Positions 27,530 to 36,480 are shown, counted from the stretch's first letter. The stretch: DNA of 64,000 nucleotides from Chryseobacterium sp. G0162 (GCF_003815715.1 NZ_CP033922.1:4450001-4514000), one strand, 5' to 3'. The notes: generated by a model not told the origin, from the letters alone. Numbers and translations are program-made.

Positions 27530-30388
27530 ATGAATACAGAACAGTTTGTGAGCCGTCACATTTCCCTAAATGAAGCCGATAAACAGGCGATGTTGGAAAA
27601 ACTTGGCGTTTCTAGTATTGAAGAGTTAATTTCTCAGACCATTCCTTCTTCCATCCGTTTAGAAAAAGATCTTGAGATCTCAGAGCCACTTTCGGAATAC
27701 GAAATGCTGAACCATTCTAAAGAATTGGCATCAAAAAACACTGATTATACAAGTTATATCGGTTTCGGATACCACAACACCCTTTTACCATCAGCTATTC
27801 AGAGAAATATCTTTGAAAACCCTAGCTGGTATACTGCATATACTCCTTATCAGGCTGAAATTGCACAAGGAAGACTGGAAGCTCTTCTTAATTTCCAGAC
27901 TGTAGTGTGTGACCTAACTGGTTTTGGTCTTGCTAATGCTTCTTTGTTGGATGAATCTACTGCGGCTGCTGAAGCAATGCACATGTTCTTCAACAACAGA
28001 ACTAAAGATCAGAAGAAAGGTGAAGCGAATAAATTCTTTATCTCTGACCTTGTATTGCCTCAGACAATCTCTGTATTAAAAACTAAGGCTGAAGGATTAG
28101 GAATTGAAATAGTTGTAGGAGATCATAAGACTCATGCATTTGATACCTCTTATTATGGTGTTCTATTGCAATATCCTGGTAAAAACGGAATCGTTCTGGA
28201 TTATACAGAAAACATCGTAGAATATAAAAAATTAGACCTTCAGGTAGCAGTTGCATGTGATCCGATGGCTTTGGTGAAATTGAAATCACCGGCTGAAATG
28301 GGTGCTGACTGTGCGGTAGGTACTTCTCAGAGATTTGGTATTCCCTTAGGATACGGAGGTCCTCATGCAGCATTCTTTGCTTGTAGAGAAGAGTATAAAA
28401 GAGATATTCCTGGAAGAATCATCGGAGTTTCTCAGGATATGTATGGGAAACGTGCACTAAGAATGGCGTTACAGACTAGAGAACAGCATATTAAGAGAGA
28501 GAAGGCGACTTCTAATATCTGTACTGCTCAGGTTCTTTTAGCTGTAATGGCTGGTATGTATGCAGTGTACCACGGTCCAAAAGGATTAAACTATATTGCT
28601 GACCAAATCCATTTTAAAGCCAATGCTTTGAAAGGAGGGCTTGCAGCACTAGGGTATCAGGTAGTAGAAGAGCCTATCTTCGATACCGTGAAAATCACAA
28701 TGCCGGAAGAAGAGAAAGGAAGACTGATGAGAATGATGCAGGATCACAGACTTAACCTTAACTACTTCACAGAAGGGGTTGTAAGCATTGCGATCAACGA
28801 AAGTACTACATTGGAGAAATTAAATTATCTGATGGCTTCTTTCGCTCAGTTCAAAGACAAGCAGACTTTCAAGTTAGAAATCAAAGAAGGATACAGCATT
28901 CCTGAAGAAAACCTTAGAAAGGATCAGATTCTTACAGAAGAAGTATTCAACAGATATCACACGGAGACAGAATTGATGCGTTACATCAAACGTCTTGAGA
29001 GAAAAGACTTATCATTGACTCACTCAATGATCTCTTTAGGATCTTGTACAATGAAACTGAACGCGGCTACTCAAATGTTGCCGCTTTCATGGGCAGATTG
29101 GGGAAGTGTACATCCGTTCGTACCGGTAGACCAGGCTGGAGGATATCAGCAAATGATTGCAGAGCTTGAAAAAGATCTTGCAACAATCACTGGTTTCGCA
29201 GGAACTTCATTGCAGCCAAATTCAGGGGCGCAGGGAGAATATGCAGGATTAATGGTTATCAGAGAATACCATATCTCAAGAGGTGATCATCACAGAAATG
29301 TAGTATTGATCCCTCAATCTGCACACGGAACTAACCCGGCATCTGCGGCAATGGCAGGAATGAAAATCGTAGTCGTGAAAAACCTTGAAAATGGTGAAAT
29401 CGATTTCGAAGATCTTAAAGCTAAAACAGAATTACATTCAGCTAATTTATCAGCTGTAATGATTACATATCCGTCTACTTACGGATTCTTTGATGCTAAT
29501 ATCAAGGAAATTACTAACCTAATCCATGAACATGGAGGACAGGTTTATATGGACGGTGCCAACATGAACGCTCAGGTAGGATTTACAAGTCCAGGAAACA
29601 TTGGAGCAGATGTTTGTCACTTAAATCTTCACAAAACTTTTGCCATTCCTCACGGAGGTGGAGGTCCTGGAGTAGGTCCAATTTGTGTGGCTAAGCACTT
29701 AGTACCATTCCTTCCTTCCAATGCAAACATCAAAATTGGAACTAAAGAAGCTATTGATGGTATTTCTGCAGCACCTTACGGTTCAGGATTAATTCTAAAC
29801 ATTTCTTATTCTTATATTAAAATGTTAGGAACTGAAGGTCTGAAAAAAGCGACAGGACATGCCATTATGAATGCTAACTACCTTAAGCTGATTTTAGCTG
29901 AACACTTCCCAATTTTATATTCAAACGAAAACGGAAGAGTAGCTCACGAATGTATCGTAGATTTCCGTCAGTTCAAATCTTTAGGAATTGAAGTGGCTGA
30001 TGTGGCGAAGAGATTAATGGATTATGGTTTCCATGCTCCTACGGTTTCTTTCCCTGTTGCAGGAACATTAATGATTGAGCCTACAGAATCTGAAAGCAAG
30101 TCTGAAATTGATCGTTTTGCAGAGGCTTTAATCTCTATCAAGCATGAAATTGATGAGATTGCTAACGGACAGGCTGATCCGGCAAATAACGTATTGAAAA
30201 ACGCTCCTCACACAGAACAATTGGTCATCTCTGATTCTTGGGATAAACCATACAGCAGAGAAAAGGCAGCTTATCCGCTAGAGTGGGTAAGAGATCACAA
30301 ATTCTTTGCTTCTGTATCAAGAGTAGATGAAGCTTACGGAGACAGAAACTTAGTATGTACTTGTGAGCCGATTGAAGCTTATATGTAA
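27530..30388 (+). CDS. gcvP: Glycine dehydrogenase (decarboxylating), P-protein, single chain
   Basis: A 952-residue PLP enzyme that decarboxylates glycine and passes the aminomethyl group to the lipoyl H-protein in the glycine cleavage system. The chain is the fused form in which both the N- and C-terminal halves (GcvPA- and GcvPB-like) are present. The PLP lysine is at about residue 702 in HLNLHKTFAIPHGGGGPG, and other landmarks are YTPYQAEIAQGRLEALLNFQ and SLGSCTMKLNAA. The gene stands alone: gcvT and gcvH are not in the window. It ends at a strong terminator. Confidence 0.98.
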   Translation: MNTEQFVSRHISLNEADKQAMLEKLGVSSIEELISQTIPSSIRLEKDLEISEPLSEYEMLNHSKELASKNTDYTSYIGFGYHNTLLPSAIQRNIFENPSWYTAYTPYQAEIAQGRLEALLNFQTVVCDLTGFGLANASLLDESTAAAEAMHMFFNNRTKDQKKGEANKFFISDLVLPQTISVLKTKAEGLGIEIVVGDHKTHAFDTSYYGVLLQYPGKNGIVLDYTENIVEYKKLDLQVAVACDPMALVKLKSPAEMGADCAVGTSQRFGIPLGYGGPHAAFFACREEYKRDIPGRIIGVSQDMYGKRALRMALQTREQHIKREKATSNICTAQVLLAVMAGMYAVYHGPKGLNYIADQIHFKANALKGGLAALGYQVVEEPIFDTVKITMPEEEKGRLMRMMQDHRLNLNYFTEGVVSIAINESTTLEKLNYLMASFAQFKDKQTFKLEIKEGYSIPEENLRKDQILTEEVFNRYHTETELMRYIKRLERKDLSLTHSMISLGSCTMKLNAATQMLPLSWADWGSVHPFVPVDQAGGYQQMIAELEKDLATITGFAGTSLQPNSGAQGEYAGLMVIREYHISRGDHHRNVVLIPQSAHGTNPASAAMAGMKIVVVKNLENGEIDFEDLKAKTELHSANLSAVMITYPSTYGFFDANIKEITNLIHEHGGQVYMDGANMNAQVGFTSPGNIGADVCHLNLHKTFAIPHGGGGPGVGPICVAKHLVPFLPSNANIKIGTKEAIDGISAAPYGSGLILNISYSYIKMLGTEGLKKATGHAIMNANYLKLILAEHFPILYSNENGRVAHECIVDFRQFKSLGIEVADVAKRLMDYGFHAPTVSFPVAGTLMIEPTESESKSEIDRFAEALISIKHEIDEIANGQADPANNVLKNAPHTEQLVISDSWDKPYSREKAAYPLEWVRDHKFFASVSRVDEAYGDRNLVCTCEPIEAYM

Positions 30389-30410
30389 TCAGAGTTTTTT
30401 CCAGATATAA

Positions 30411-30449
30411 TAAATCCCTCTCAGCAATGAGAGGGATTTATGTTTTTTT
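30411..30449 (+). terminator. Terminator of gcvP
   Basis: AAATCCCTCTCA and TGAGAGGGATTT form a 12-base perfect stem with loop GCAA and are followed by a T run. Confidence 0.9.
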
Positions 30450-30545
30450 AGATACCATAATTCGGGAGACTTTACCTTAAACGGTCACTTTTTACAAATA
30501 GTAAAAGATTATTCACTATCTTTCTTTGTTTAATCTCAAATAAAT

Positions 30546-31241
30546 ATGAAAGTAATTGGTTTAATCGGGGGAATGTCGTGGGAAAGCTCGGTATTGTATT
30601 ACCAGATCTTAAATAGAAAAACACGGGAAATTTTAGGAGGAAGTCATTCTTCTGAGTGTTTGATGTATTCGGTAGATTTTGGTGAAATTGCATTGTTGCA
30701 ACATCAAGGAGACTGGGAAACCCTTGAGAAAAAGATGATCGCCGCTGCTCAGCGATTAGAGCGTGGTGGGGCTGATATTGTTTTGATCTGTACGAATACT
30801 ATGCATAAAATGGCAGAAGCAATTGAACAAAATATAAATATTCCTTTACTACATATCGTAGACAGTACAGCAGCAGAAATTCAAAAGAAATCATATACGA
30901 AACTGGGAATGTTAGCTACCCAATTTTCGATGGAAGAAGACTTTTTAAAAAAACGATATAAAACGAAATATGGTATTGAAATAACTGTTCCCGAAGAAGA
31001 CCAGAGAAATGAGGTACATCGGATTATCTATGAAGAACTTGTAAAGGGTATCATTAAAGAAAGTTCAAAACAATACTATTTGAAAGTTATTGGTGAGCTT
31101 GTGAAAAATGGTGCTGAAGCCATTATTTTGGGTTGCACAGAGATTGAATTGCTCATTAAGCAAGGGGATGTATCTATAGACCTCTTTGCAACTGCTCAAA
31201 TACATGCTGAAAATGCAGTTGAGTGGGCTTTAACATCATAA
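30546..31241 (+). CDS. Aspartate/glutamate racemase family protein
   Basis: A 231-residue PLP-independent racemase. The two active-site cysteines are Cys82 (ICTNTMHK) and Cys197 (ILGCTEIE), both present, and the N-terminal GLIGGMSWESS is typical of the aspartate racemase (YgeA-like) group. It probably interconverts L- and D-aspartate or a related amino acid. The length is that of the family. A -7-like TATCTTTC box lies before it and the gene is monocistronic. Substrate preference cannot be read from the sequence. Confidence 0.9.
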   Translation: MKVIGLIGGMSWESSVLYYQILNRKTREILGGSHSSECLMYSVDFGEIALLQHQGDWETLEKKMIAAAQRLERGGADIVLICTNTMHKMAEAIEQNINIPLLHIVDSTAAEIQKKSYTKLGMLATQFSMEEDFLKKRYKTKYGIEITVPEEDQRNEVHRIIYEELVKGIIKESSKQYYLKVIGELVKNGAEAIILGCTEIELLIKQGDVSIDLFATAQIHAENAVEWALTS

Positions 31242-31333
31242 TATATAGAGTCTTCAACGGAGAGAAAAGCTTCTGATTTGGACAAGTATCCTACCTAAAT
31301 AATTCTTTTATTTCTAAGATTTCAAATATAAAT

Positions 31334-31359
31334 AAAGCCACTCCAAAATGGAGTAGCTT
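31334..31359. terminator. Weak hairpin between convergent genes
   Basis: AAGCcACTCC and GGAGTaGCTT pair with one mismatch. T tracts are weak. It lies between the racemase gene and the small lipoprotein gene. Confidence 0.4.
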
Positions 31360-31382
31360 GTTGATGTGCTATATTTCTTTCT

Positions 31383-31556
31383 TTATCGTCTCTTATAGCT
31401 GTAAGCCACCAGAATGGCTACTCCCATAGTAAGAACGGTAATCATTGAAATCGTTTCAATGGAGATTCCACTTTTCATCTGTGTGTTTTCTTTTTCACAA
31501 GAATAAAAGAATAATACTGTCATCAATAGACAGCTCGATAGTAATTTTCTAATCAT
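31383..31556 (-). CDS. 57-residue small lipoprotein with a membrane helix
   Basis: A short gene reading MIRKLLSSCLLMTVLFFYSC then EKENTQMKSGISIETISM and ITVLTMGVAILVAYSYKRR. An N-terminal signal ends in FFYSC, a lipobox-like site, and a second hydrophobic segment with a basic tail (AYSYKRR) looks like a membrane helix. The sequence is coherent for a secreted or inner membrane small protein, although it is short. It lies between the racemase and yggS genes and has its own AT-rich upstream region. Function unknown. Confidence 0.6.
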   Translation of the reverse strand: MIRKLLSSCLLMTVLFFYSCEKENTQMKSGISIETISMITVLTMGVAILVAYSYKRR

Positions 31557-31651
31557 AATTGCATTTATTTGGTTATTAATGTTTTATAATCAAAAAGTAT
31601 ACCGATTTTATAGACTATAGGTAAAGTGTTTTTTAGTGCCTATTTAAATGA

Positions 31652-32398
31652 TTATTTCTTTTTATTGCTGTTTCCTTCATCCCAATAATAGCTGTCCGGA
31701 TAAATTCTGGCTCCAAATATTGCCGTTCCAATCCGCACAATAGTAGCGCCCTCTTCTATAGCTGTTTCAAGATCACTGCTCATCCCCATAGAAAGTTCAT
31801 CCATTTCCACATTGGGAATGTTTTCACGAATGATTTCCTGTTGTAGGTTTTTAAGAATTTTAAAACATGGTCTTACCTTTTCTGCTTCTGAACTGAATAA
31901 TCCAATGGTCATGAGACCTTTTACTTTCAATGTAGGGAATTCGGAGACTTTTCTGGTTAATTCAATAGCCTCATTTGGATCTGCTCCAAACTTACTTTCT
32001 TCATTCGAGGTATTTACCTGAATCAAAACTTCGATCGTTTTGTTCTCGGCTGAAAGTCTTTGATGCAGTTTTTCTGCCAGCTCTAAACGATCCAGTGATT
32101 GAATACAGATGACATCATATTTTAGAATATCTTTGATTTTATTAGTCTGAAGATGCCCGATAAAATGATTGATGTGGGGAGTTTCTTTTAAATCTTTATA
32201 TTTTTCCTTCAGTTCCTGAACTTTATTTTCTGCAATAAAGGGTGGTCCGTTTTCCAGTGCTATTTTAATACGTTCCGCGGAAACGGTTTTAGTGGCCAGC
32301 AGAAGCTTAACTTCATCAGGATTTCTTCCTGCTTTTTCACAAGCATTTTTAATCCGCATATTGATGAGTTTCAGGTTGTGAAGAATGTCTTCTTTCAT
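31652..32398 (-). CDS. yggS: YggS/PLPBP family pyridoxal phosphate homeostasis protein
   Basis: A 248-residue PLP-binding TIM-barrel protein without enzymatic activity that keeps B6 vitamers in balance. The PLP lysine is Lys37 in LLLATKTVS, matching Lys36 of E. coli YggS, and the phosphate site SMGMSSDLETAIEEGAT is present. The ATG overlaps the stop of the upstream AAA ATPase gene by four bases (ATGA), so the two are translationally coupled. The protein ends in a basic EGNSNKKK tail, which extends beyond the family core. Confidence 0.94.
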   Translation of the reverse strand: MKEDILHNLKLINMRIKNACEKAGRNPDEVKLLLATKTVSAERIKIALENGPPFIAENKVQELKEKYKDLKETPHINHFIGHLQTNKIKDILKYDVICIQSLDRLELAEKLHQRLSAENKTIEVLIQVNTSNEESKFGADPNEAIELTRKVSEFPTLKVKGLMTIGLFSSEAEKVRPCFKILKNLQQEIIRENIPNVEMDELSMGMSSDLETAIEEGATIVRIGTAIFGARIYPDSYYWDEGNSNKKK

Positions 32399-33114
32399 GA
32401 CTGGATGGATTCTTTAGCTTCCAGTTTTTGAATTAAAGCTGTTTTTACAGCTGTTAAAGCATGGTCTTTAGCTTCTGCAAATGAAATAGAGTATTTTCTT
32501 TCAATCGCTCTCATATCCTCAGGGAATTGGCTGAGCAGGGTATCATAGAAAGTATTCAGAAACTCGGTGGAAGGCATTTCATAATGGATTCTAAGTTGAA
32601 AACGTCTTAGCAGAGCCGTATCAATAATCTCAGGGTGATTGGTAGCACACAGTAAAAGCGCGTTTTCGGGATAATAATCAATAAGCTGCAGTAAAGTATT
32701 CACCAGTCTTCTCATTTCCCCAACATCTTTATCATCACTGCCTCTTGCTTTTCCGATCTGATCCAGTTCATCAAGAAAAAGAACAGATCTTTCTCTTGCA
32801 GCTTTATCAAAAATCATTTTAATATTTTGGGAAGTTTCCCCAATTCTGGAGGAAACAATATTGCTTAAATTTAAAATGATGATGTTTTTTCCAAGCGCAT
32901 TGGCAATTGCCTTTGCTGTCATTGTTTTTCCGCATCCTGAACTTCCCTGAAGAAGGATTTTATGATTCACGGGAAGGCCGTACTCCTGAAGTTCCTTGCT
33001 GTAAGTATGTTCCTTAATAAGCTGTACAAGCTGATCTCTGTTGTTTTTATTGAGAAATACATCGTTAAGGCTTACCTGGTCTTTATCTTGAATAATAAGG
33101 TTGTACAGATTCAT
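32395..33114 (-). CDS. AAA family ATPase, small
   Basis: A 239-residue protein that is essentially one AAA module. Walker A is GSSGCGKT (residues 57-64), Walker B VLFLDELD (111-118), sensor 1 Asn159 in CATNHPE, and an Arg finger pair in LLRRF (170-172). The spacing resembles the AAA module of FtsH and proteasomal ATPases, but no protease or N-terminal membrane domain is attached. A short helical lid follows. It overlaps yggS by four bases. The substrate is unknown; a chaperone or remodelling role is likely. Confidence 0.9.
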   Translation of the reverse strand: MNLYNLIIQDKDQVSLNDVFLNKNNRDQLVQLIKEHTYSKELQEYGLPVNHKILLQGSSGCGKTMTAKAIANALGKNIIILNLSNIVSSRIGETSQNIKMIFDKAARERSVLFLDELDQIGKARGSDDKDVGEMRRLVNTLLQLIDYYPENALLLCATNHPEIIDTALLRRFQLRIHYEMPSTEFLNTFYDTLLSQFPEDMRAIERKYSISFAEAKDHALTAVKTALIQKLEAKESIQS

Positions 33115-33224
33115 GATGACAATTAATAGTTTCTTGAATCTAACAAAGATAAGGCTTTATTACATGACGCAGAGCATCCTGATTGAGAATAAACGGGTAG
33201 GCCAGGGAGAGCGTTATTAATGAT

Positions 33225-33252
33225 GAGTAATGAGTAATGAGTAATGAGTAAT
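33225..33252. repeat. Four exact copies of GAGTAAT
   Basis: A 7-base unit repeated four times without change. Such copies of TAATGAGTAATGAG occur as simple repeats in this genus. It lies about 110 bases upstream of the leftward AAA gene. Confidence 0.9.
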
Positions 33253-33332
33253 GGTGTGGTTTTAATTGTGTTCTCTTTTTCAAAGTATAGATACATTGAA
33301 TGTCCAGCTTGATGGAAACTGTTTTCATTATC

Positions 33333-33367
33333 AAAAAAATAAATCCGAGCATGAGTTCGGATTTATT
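33333..33367 (-). terminator. Leftward terminator of the 26-codon unit
   Basis: AATAAATCCGA and TCGGATTTATT pair over 11 bases with an eight-base loop. On the minus strand seven T residues follow, so the transcript read is leftward, from the small frame at 33525-33605. Confidence 0.75.
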
Positions 33368-33409
33368 CATTTGGATATTAAAATTTGTTATGAAACTAAG
33401 ATCTTTTTG

Positions 33410-33476
33410 TTATGTTTTTGGGCCCTTTTACCACATTGGTAAAAGAGCGATCTGATCTCTCAGAGTAAAAACATAA
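33410..33476. ncRNA. Putative three-way-junction RNA element
   Basis: An outer 10-base stem (TTATGTTTTT at 33410-33419, AAAAACATAA at 33467-33476) encloses two hairpins: CTTTTACC/GGTAAAAG (33425-33445) and TCTGA/TCAGA (33451-33464). Because the outer stem and both hairpins are perfect, an RNA made from either strand could fold this way. The leftward terminator at 33333-33367 suggests it is transcribed on the minus strand. Confidence 0.5.
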
Positions 33477-33524
33477 AACAATATAATTAGTATAGTTTTG
33501 CTATAGGCTTATTGATTTTAATGA

Positions 33525-33605
33525 TTAGTTTCTTTCTCTTCTTACTGTCATGAAATATGATGAGAATACTACTAAACATGTTGCGATACCGATATAAGTT
33601 ACCAT
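33525..33605 (-). CDS. 26-residue putative membrane peptide
   Basis: The frame reads MVTYIGIATCLVVFSSYFMT then VRRERN: an uncharged hydrophobic helix and a basic tail, the usual form of very small membrane proteins that attach to a partner. It is preceded by an A-rich leader (AATAATACAAAATG on the minus strand) and lies upstream of the three-way-junction and terminator on the same strand. It has no name I know. Short length limits confidence. Confidence 0.5.
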   Translation of the reverse strand: MVTYIGIATCLVVFSSYFMTVRRERN

Positions 33606-34118
33606 TTTGTATTATTTTTAATTATTTGACTTTTTTTTATTAATCTTTCAATTGCAATATTACAGCTTTCAAATCACGTGCCAAAGTAAAACACCATGAT
33701 GTATATCAGTGTGTTATGGGTGTTTTATTTAATTTTTAAGAGATTTTTTGTTTACATTTTGTTAATGTATTATTGTGAATTTATTAATATATTTATTACT
33801 TCGCCTTTAAAAAAATATGAAAACGTTAACCGTTTGCAGACTTATATATTAGACTTGATAAAACAAACAATAAATAATGCGGCGCATAGTATCGGTCTGA
33901 AGTGAAGTTTTATTGTGTAAAATTTCAGCGTAAAAAAGATTTCTATGTTAAGGAAATTTATTTTTATCGGTGATTTTTGCGTTGATTTTTTTTGTCAGTT
34001 GTCAGAATCTATGACATTTTGATGATGTCAGAAGCGGAAATGCCGCTCTCATTTGTCATCTTATTGGGATTTAAATCTAAACTAAGCAAAACGAAATATA
34101 GAACTTGAGGACTTCTTT

Positions 34119-34150
34119 TTGAAAACAAAAGAAAGCTTTTGTTACTTTTG
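34119..34150 (+). promoter_or_regulatory. Promoter of the SMR exporter gene
   Basis: TTG at 34119-34121 and TACTTTTG at 34143-34150 with a 21-base spacer, 15 bases ahead of the ATG. The -7 matches TAnnTTTG fully. Confidence 0.55.
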
Positions 34151-34165
34151 TATAAATAATACTTT

Positions 34166-34501
34166 ATGGGACGCAGTTATCTTTTTTTGGCTTTGGCCAT
34201 TGTATTTGAAATCATAGCCACTACCTTTCTGAAAAAATCAGAAGAGTTTTCAAAATTATGGCCATCCGTTGTTACGGTAATAGGATATGCCTGCGCTTTT
34301 TATTTTTTAAGTTTGAGCCTTCGTCAGATTCCGGTGGGAGTTACGTATGCCATCTGGTCTGGAGTAGGAATCGTTTTCATCACAATCATCGGAGTGGTGG
34401 CCTTTAAACAGGTTCCGGATCTGCCTGCCATTATCGGAATAGCTCTCATTATTTTAGGAGTAGTTGTCATTAATGTGTTTTCAAAGATGGGAACCCATTA
34501 A
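34166..34501 (+). CDS. SMR family multidrug efflux protein
   Basis: A 111-residue four-helix protein. The essential membrane Glu is at residue 15 (AIVFEIIATTFLK), and the helix motifs YFLSLSLRQIPVGVTYAIWSG and the end LIILGVVVINVF are those of EmrE/QacE/SugE-type exporters, which exchange protons for quaternary ammonium compounds or guanidinium. The sequence around WSGVG and LSLRQIPVGVTYA is closer to the EmrE/QacC group than to SugE. The end overlaps the convergent glycosyltransferase by four bases. Confidence 0.93.
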   Translation: MGRSYLFLALAIVFEIIATTFLKKSEEFSKLWPSVVTVIGYACAFYFLSLSLRQIPVGVTYAIWSGVGIVFITIIGVVAFKQVPDLPAIIGIALIILGVVVINVFSKMGTH

Positions 34502-35154
34502 ATAATAATATCTTGTGTGGTTTGAAGCTGTTTCCAGTGTTGTGATCTGCTTTTATACAGAAAAAATTTTCCCAACTTATATTTGAATTGTAAATAACCA
34601 CGGAATTCAATTCCATTAAATAAGGTGTAGGGAATTTCCGGATTTTCTTCTAAAGACTGTTTTATCCCTTCAGTGAATACAGTAGGACCTGTAGTAGCAT
34701 GTACATTATTAGGATAACAGTGGTTTTCTATATTATAAAGCATTAGTTCCAGTGTTTTCTTTAAAAAAGGATGATCTTTTCTAAAAATAAGTGCCCATTG
34801 AACATATAGATTTTCGTGTCTTTCCCTACTGAGTACTGCTTCATCTTCATCTTTAATAAGTCGCCTAAAAGGTTTGGTGATTGTACTGTCTACATCCAGA
34901 TATACTCCTCCTTTTTTGTACAAAATCGCATATCTGAAAAAATCTGCTTTTGCTGCACCAATGGTGAGCCTGTTATAACAGTCAATATATTGTGGTGGAA
35001 ATTCTTCAGACAAAAATTTTACGATATCATGATCATCATAGAAAAAATATTGATACTCAGGATTTTTCCTTTTCATATTCCAAATGTGAAATTTTGTAAG
35101 TAAAGGCAGCTTTTTTGTTTTAAAAGTCTGAAATATTTGTTTGGGTATAGCCAT
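34498..35154 (-). CDS. GT32-type glycosyltransferase
   Basis: A 218-residue cytosolic glycosyltransferase with the Och1/capsular polysaccharide family core: IPKQIFQTFKTKKLP at the start, GAAKADFFRYAILYKKGGVYLD and the DXD motif Asp87-Val-Asp89 that binds the sugar nucleotide metal. The end is short compared with eukaryotic members. It probably transfers a hexose to a surface glycan or lipopolysaccharide. It stands alone, tail to tail with the SMR gene. Sugar specificity is unknown. Confidence 0.88.
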   Translation of the reverse strand: MAIPKQIFQTFKTKKLPLLTKFHIWNMKRKNPEYQYFFYDDHDIVKFLSEEFPPQYIDCYNRLTIGAAKADFFRYAILYKKGGVYLDVDSTITKPFRRLIKDEDEAVLSRERHENLYVQWALIFRKDHPFLKKTLELMLYNIENHCYPNNVHATTGPTVFTEGIKQSLEENPEIPYTLFNGIEFRGYLQFKYKLGKFFLYKSRSQHWKQLQTTQDIII

Positions 35155-35714
35155 ATTCTTTTTTTATCATCATTAGTAGTTAAGCATGAAATTGCTTTTA
35201 TTAATGTGATTCATGTTTTAATAAGTTTTCATGAAAAAGAAGTTAATGGTAGTTTTAATGGAATAGTTTTATTAGTATTTTGATTATATTTTGCAAAAAT
35301 GGTTAAATCTTTATGTTCTAAATGTTGCATTTAAAGCTTTGCTTTTCTTTAAAAATTTATAAATTTTAGAAAGTAATTCACTGTCATTGAAATTGTTATA
35401 ACTGTGTTTTTATTTTTCTATCAGGTACAAAACTAAAGTGACCAGATTAGAAGTTCTTTGGAATAGAATTAAAATATCATTAAGGAGATTAAAATGATAT
35501 TAGAAAATTGTTAAGAGAAATTATTATAGGAAAATAAGCAGTAAAGAAAGTAAGAGAGGGTAGAGATAATCGCCAGATAATCCCGTAAATTACTTGGTGG
35601 AATTGATTTATTGAGAAATATGTGATGTTTTTTAAACTGTTCGTAGATCTTTGTAAGAAATTAACAAGTGATAATCTGAATAATCTTTGCCGTTAATAAC
35701 ATGATAAATGGATG
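35155..35714. other. Gene-free AT-rich region
   Basis: About 560 bases between the glycosyltransferase promoter side and the end of the DNA glycosylase gene. I see no gene, hairpin or repeat I can support. Confidence 0.5.
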
Positions 35715-36455
35715 CTATTCTTTAATAAGTTGCTGGTCATTTTCACAATAAAAACTTCTTCTCTTTCCAATTCCTGTTTTTTTCTTAATCAGCTTTTGTC
35801 CACATACTGGACAGACTGATTTTGTATGAACCAGCCAGTGTTTTTTCAGCGTAAATTCTCTTTTCCATTCAAGGAATTCGAAACTGTAATTTCTGGCTTC
35901 TGCAATAAGTTCCTTTCGCTTTTTAGCAGGAAGATTCCCTATTAAGCTTTCCGGTTGTACACCAATTCTGAAAAGAACTTCATTCTTAATGATATTTCCA
36001 ACACCTGAAAATATATTCTGATCCATTAAAGCATCACATACCATCATTTGTGGATGGGCTTTCAGCTTCTTTTCAGCTTTTTCAGGATTCCATAGATCGC
36101 TCATCACATCTGCTTCCCAGTCTATAGTGGAAAGAAATTCCAATTCAACAGTTTTTACAGAGCAGGTATAAAAATACATCCCTTCGCTTGAGAAAAGCAG
36201 CGCTAACCTTAAGCTCTTGTCCGGTTTCGTCTGCTCGTTAATACTATAAGACCCAAACATCAATAAATGAATACGAATGGCCGATTTTTCAAAGACCAGA
36301 TAGGTTTGTTTTCCAAAAGTGCGGATCTCACGAAGCATTTGACCCATAAATGCTTCCTTGTCAAATTTTGCATTGCCAGATGCTTCTGTTACTTTATGAT
36401 CAACAAATTGCAACAGGTTTTCTTTCATTAAAATAATAGATGGACCTTCAGGCAT
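35715..36455 (-). CDS. Fpg/Nei family DNA glycosylase
   Basis: A 246-residue base-excision repair enzyme. The start is ATG 36455, which makes Pro2 of PEGPS the catalytic N-terminal residue; nine codons upstream cannot be used. Glu3 follows as in the family. The helix-two-turn-helix block (DQNIFSGVGNIIKNEVLFRIG) is clear. The C-terminal zinc finger has CPVC and then YCEND, so the fourth ligand Cys of CxxC is Asp here. Such substitutions are unusual but the finger may still hold zinc. It removes oxidised bases; whether it prefers purines or pyrimidines is not clear. Confidence 0.9.
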   Translation of the reverse strand: MPEGPSIILMKENLLQFVDHKVTEASGNAKFDKEAFMGQMLREIRTFGKQTYLVFEKSAIRIHLLMFGSYSINEQTKPDKSLRLALLFSSEGMYFYTCSVKTVELEFLSTIDWEADVMSDLWNPEKAEKKLKAHPQMMVCDALMDQNIFSGVGNIIKNEVLFRIGVQPESLIGNLPAKKRKELIAEARNYSFEFLEWKREFTLKKHWLVHTKSVCPVCGQKLIKKKTGIGKRRSFYCENDQQLIKE

Positions 36456-36480
36456 GGTGTTACTTTTCTTGTAAAAGTTC

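Larger units (their letters stand above)
33115..34118. other. Long intergenic region with a short transcription unit
   Basis: Between the AAA gene and the SMR gene. It holds a 7-base tandem repeat (33225-33252), a leftward terminator (33333-33367), a three-way-junction element (33410-33476) and a 26-codon reading frame (33525-33605). The rightmost part (about 33700-34118) is AT-rich; an open frame of 69 codons there has no family similarity and I do not call it. Confidence 0.5.

Noticed and set aside
33140-33370. Minus-strand 76-codon open frame covering GAGTAAT repeats
   Set aside because: Part of it is just the translated 7-base repeat and the rest covers a terminator hairpin.
33420-33465. 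Resemblance to the 5' half of a tRNA (GGGCC, TTGGTA, GAGCG, TCTGA/TCAGA)
   Set aside because: There is no T arm, the D-stem does not pair in tRNA fashion and the anticodon-like loop has four bases. The three-way junction explains the pairing better.
33696-33905. A 69-codon open frame (plus strand) in the long intergenic region
   Set aside because: Composition is that of AT-rich non-coding DNA (runs of Phe, Tyr, Ile), with no family similarity, no promoter and no neighbour in its frame.
34000-34016. TGTCA-N7-TGACA inverted repeat upstream of the SMR gene
   Set aside because: Five-base arms with an unusual spacer, about 100 bases from the promoter, and no matching regulator nearby; too short to support.
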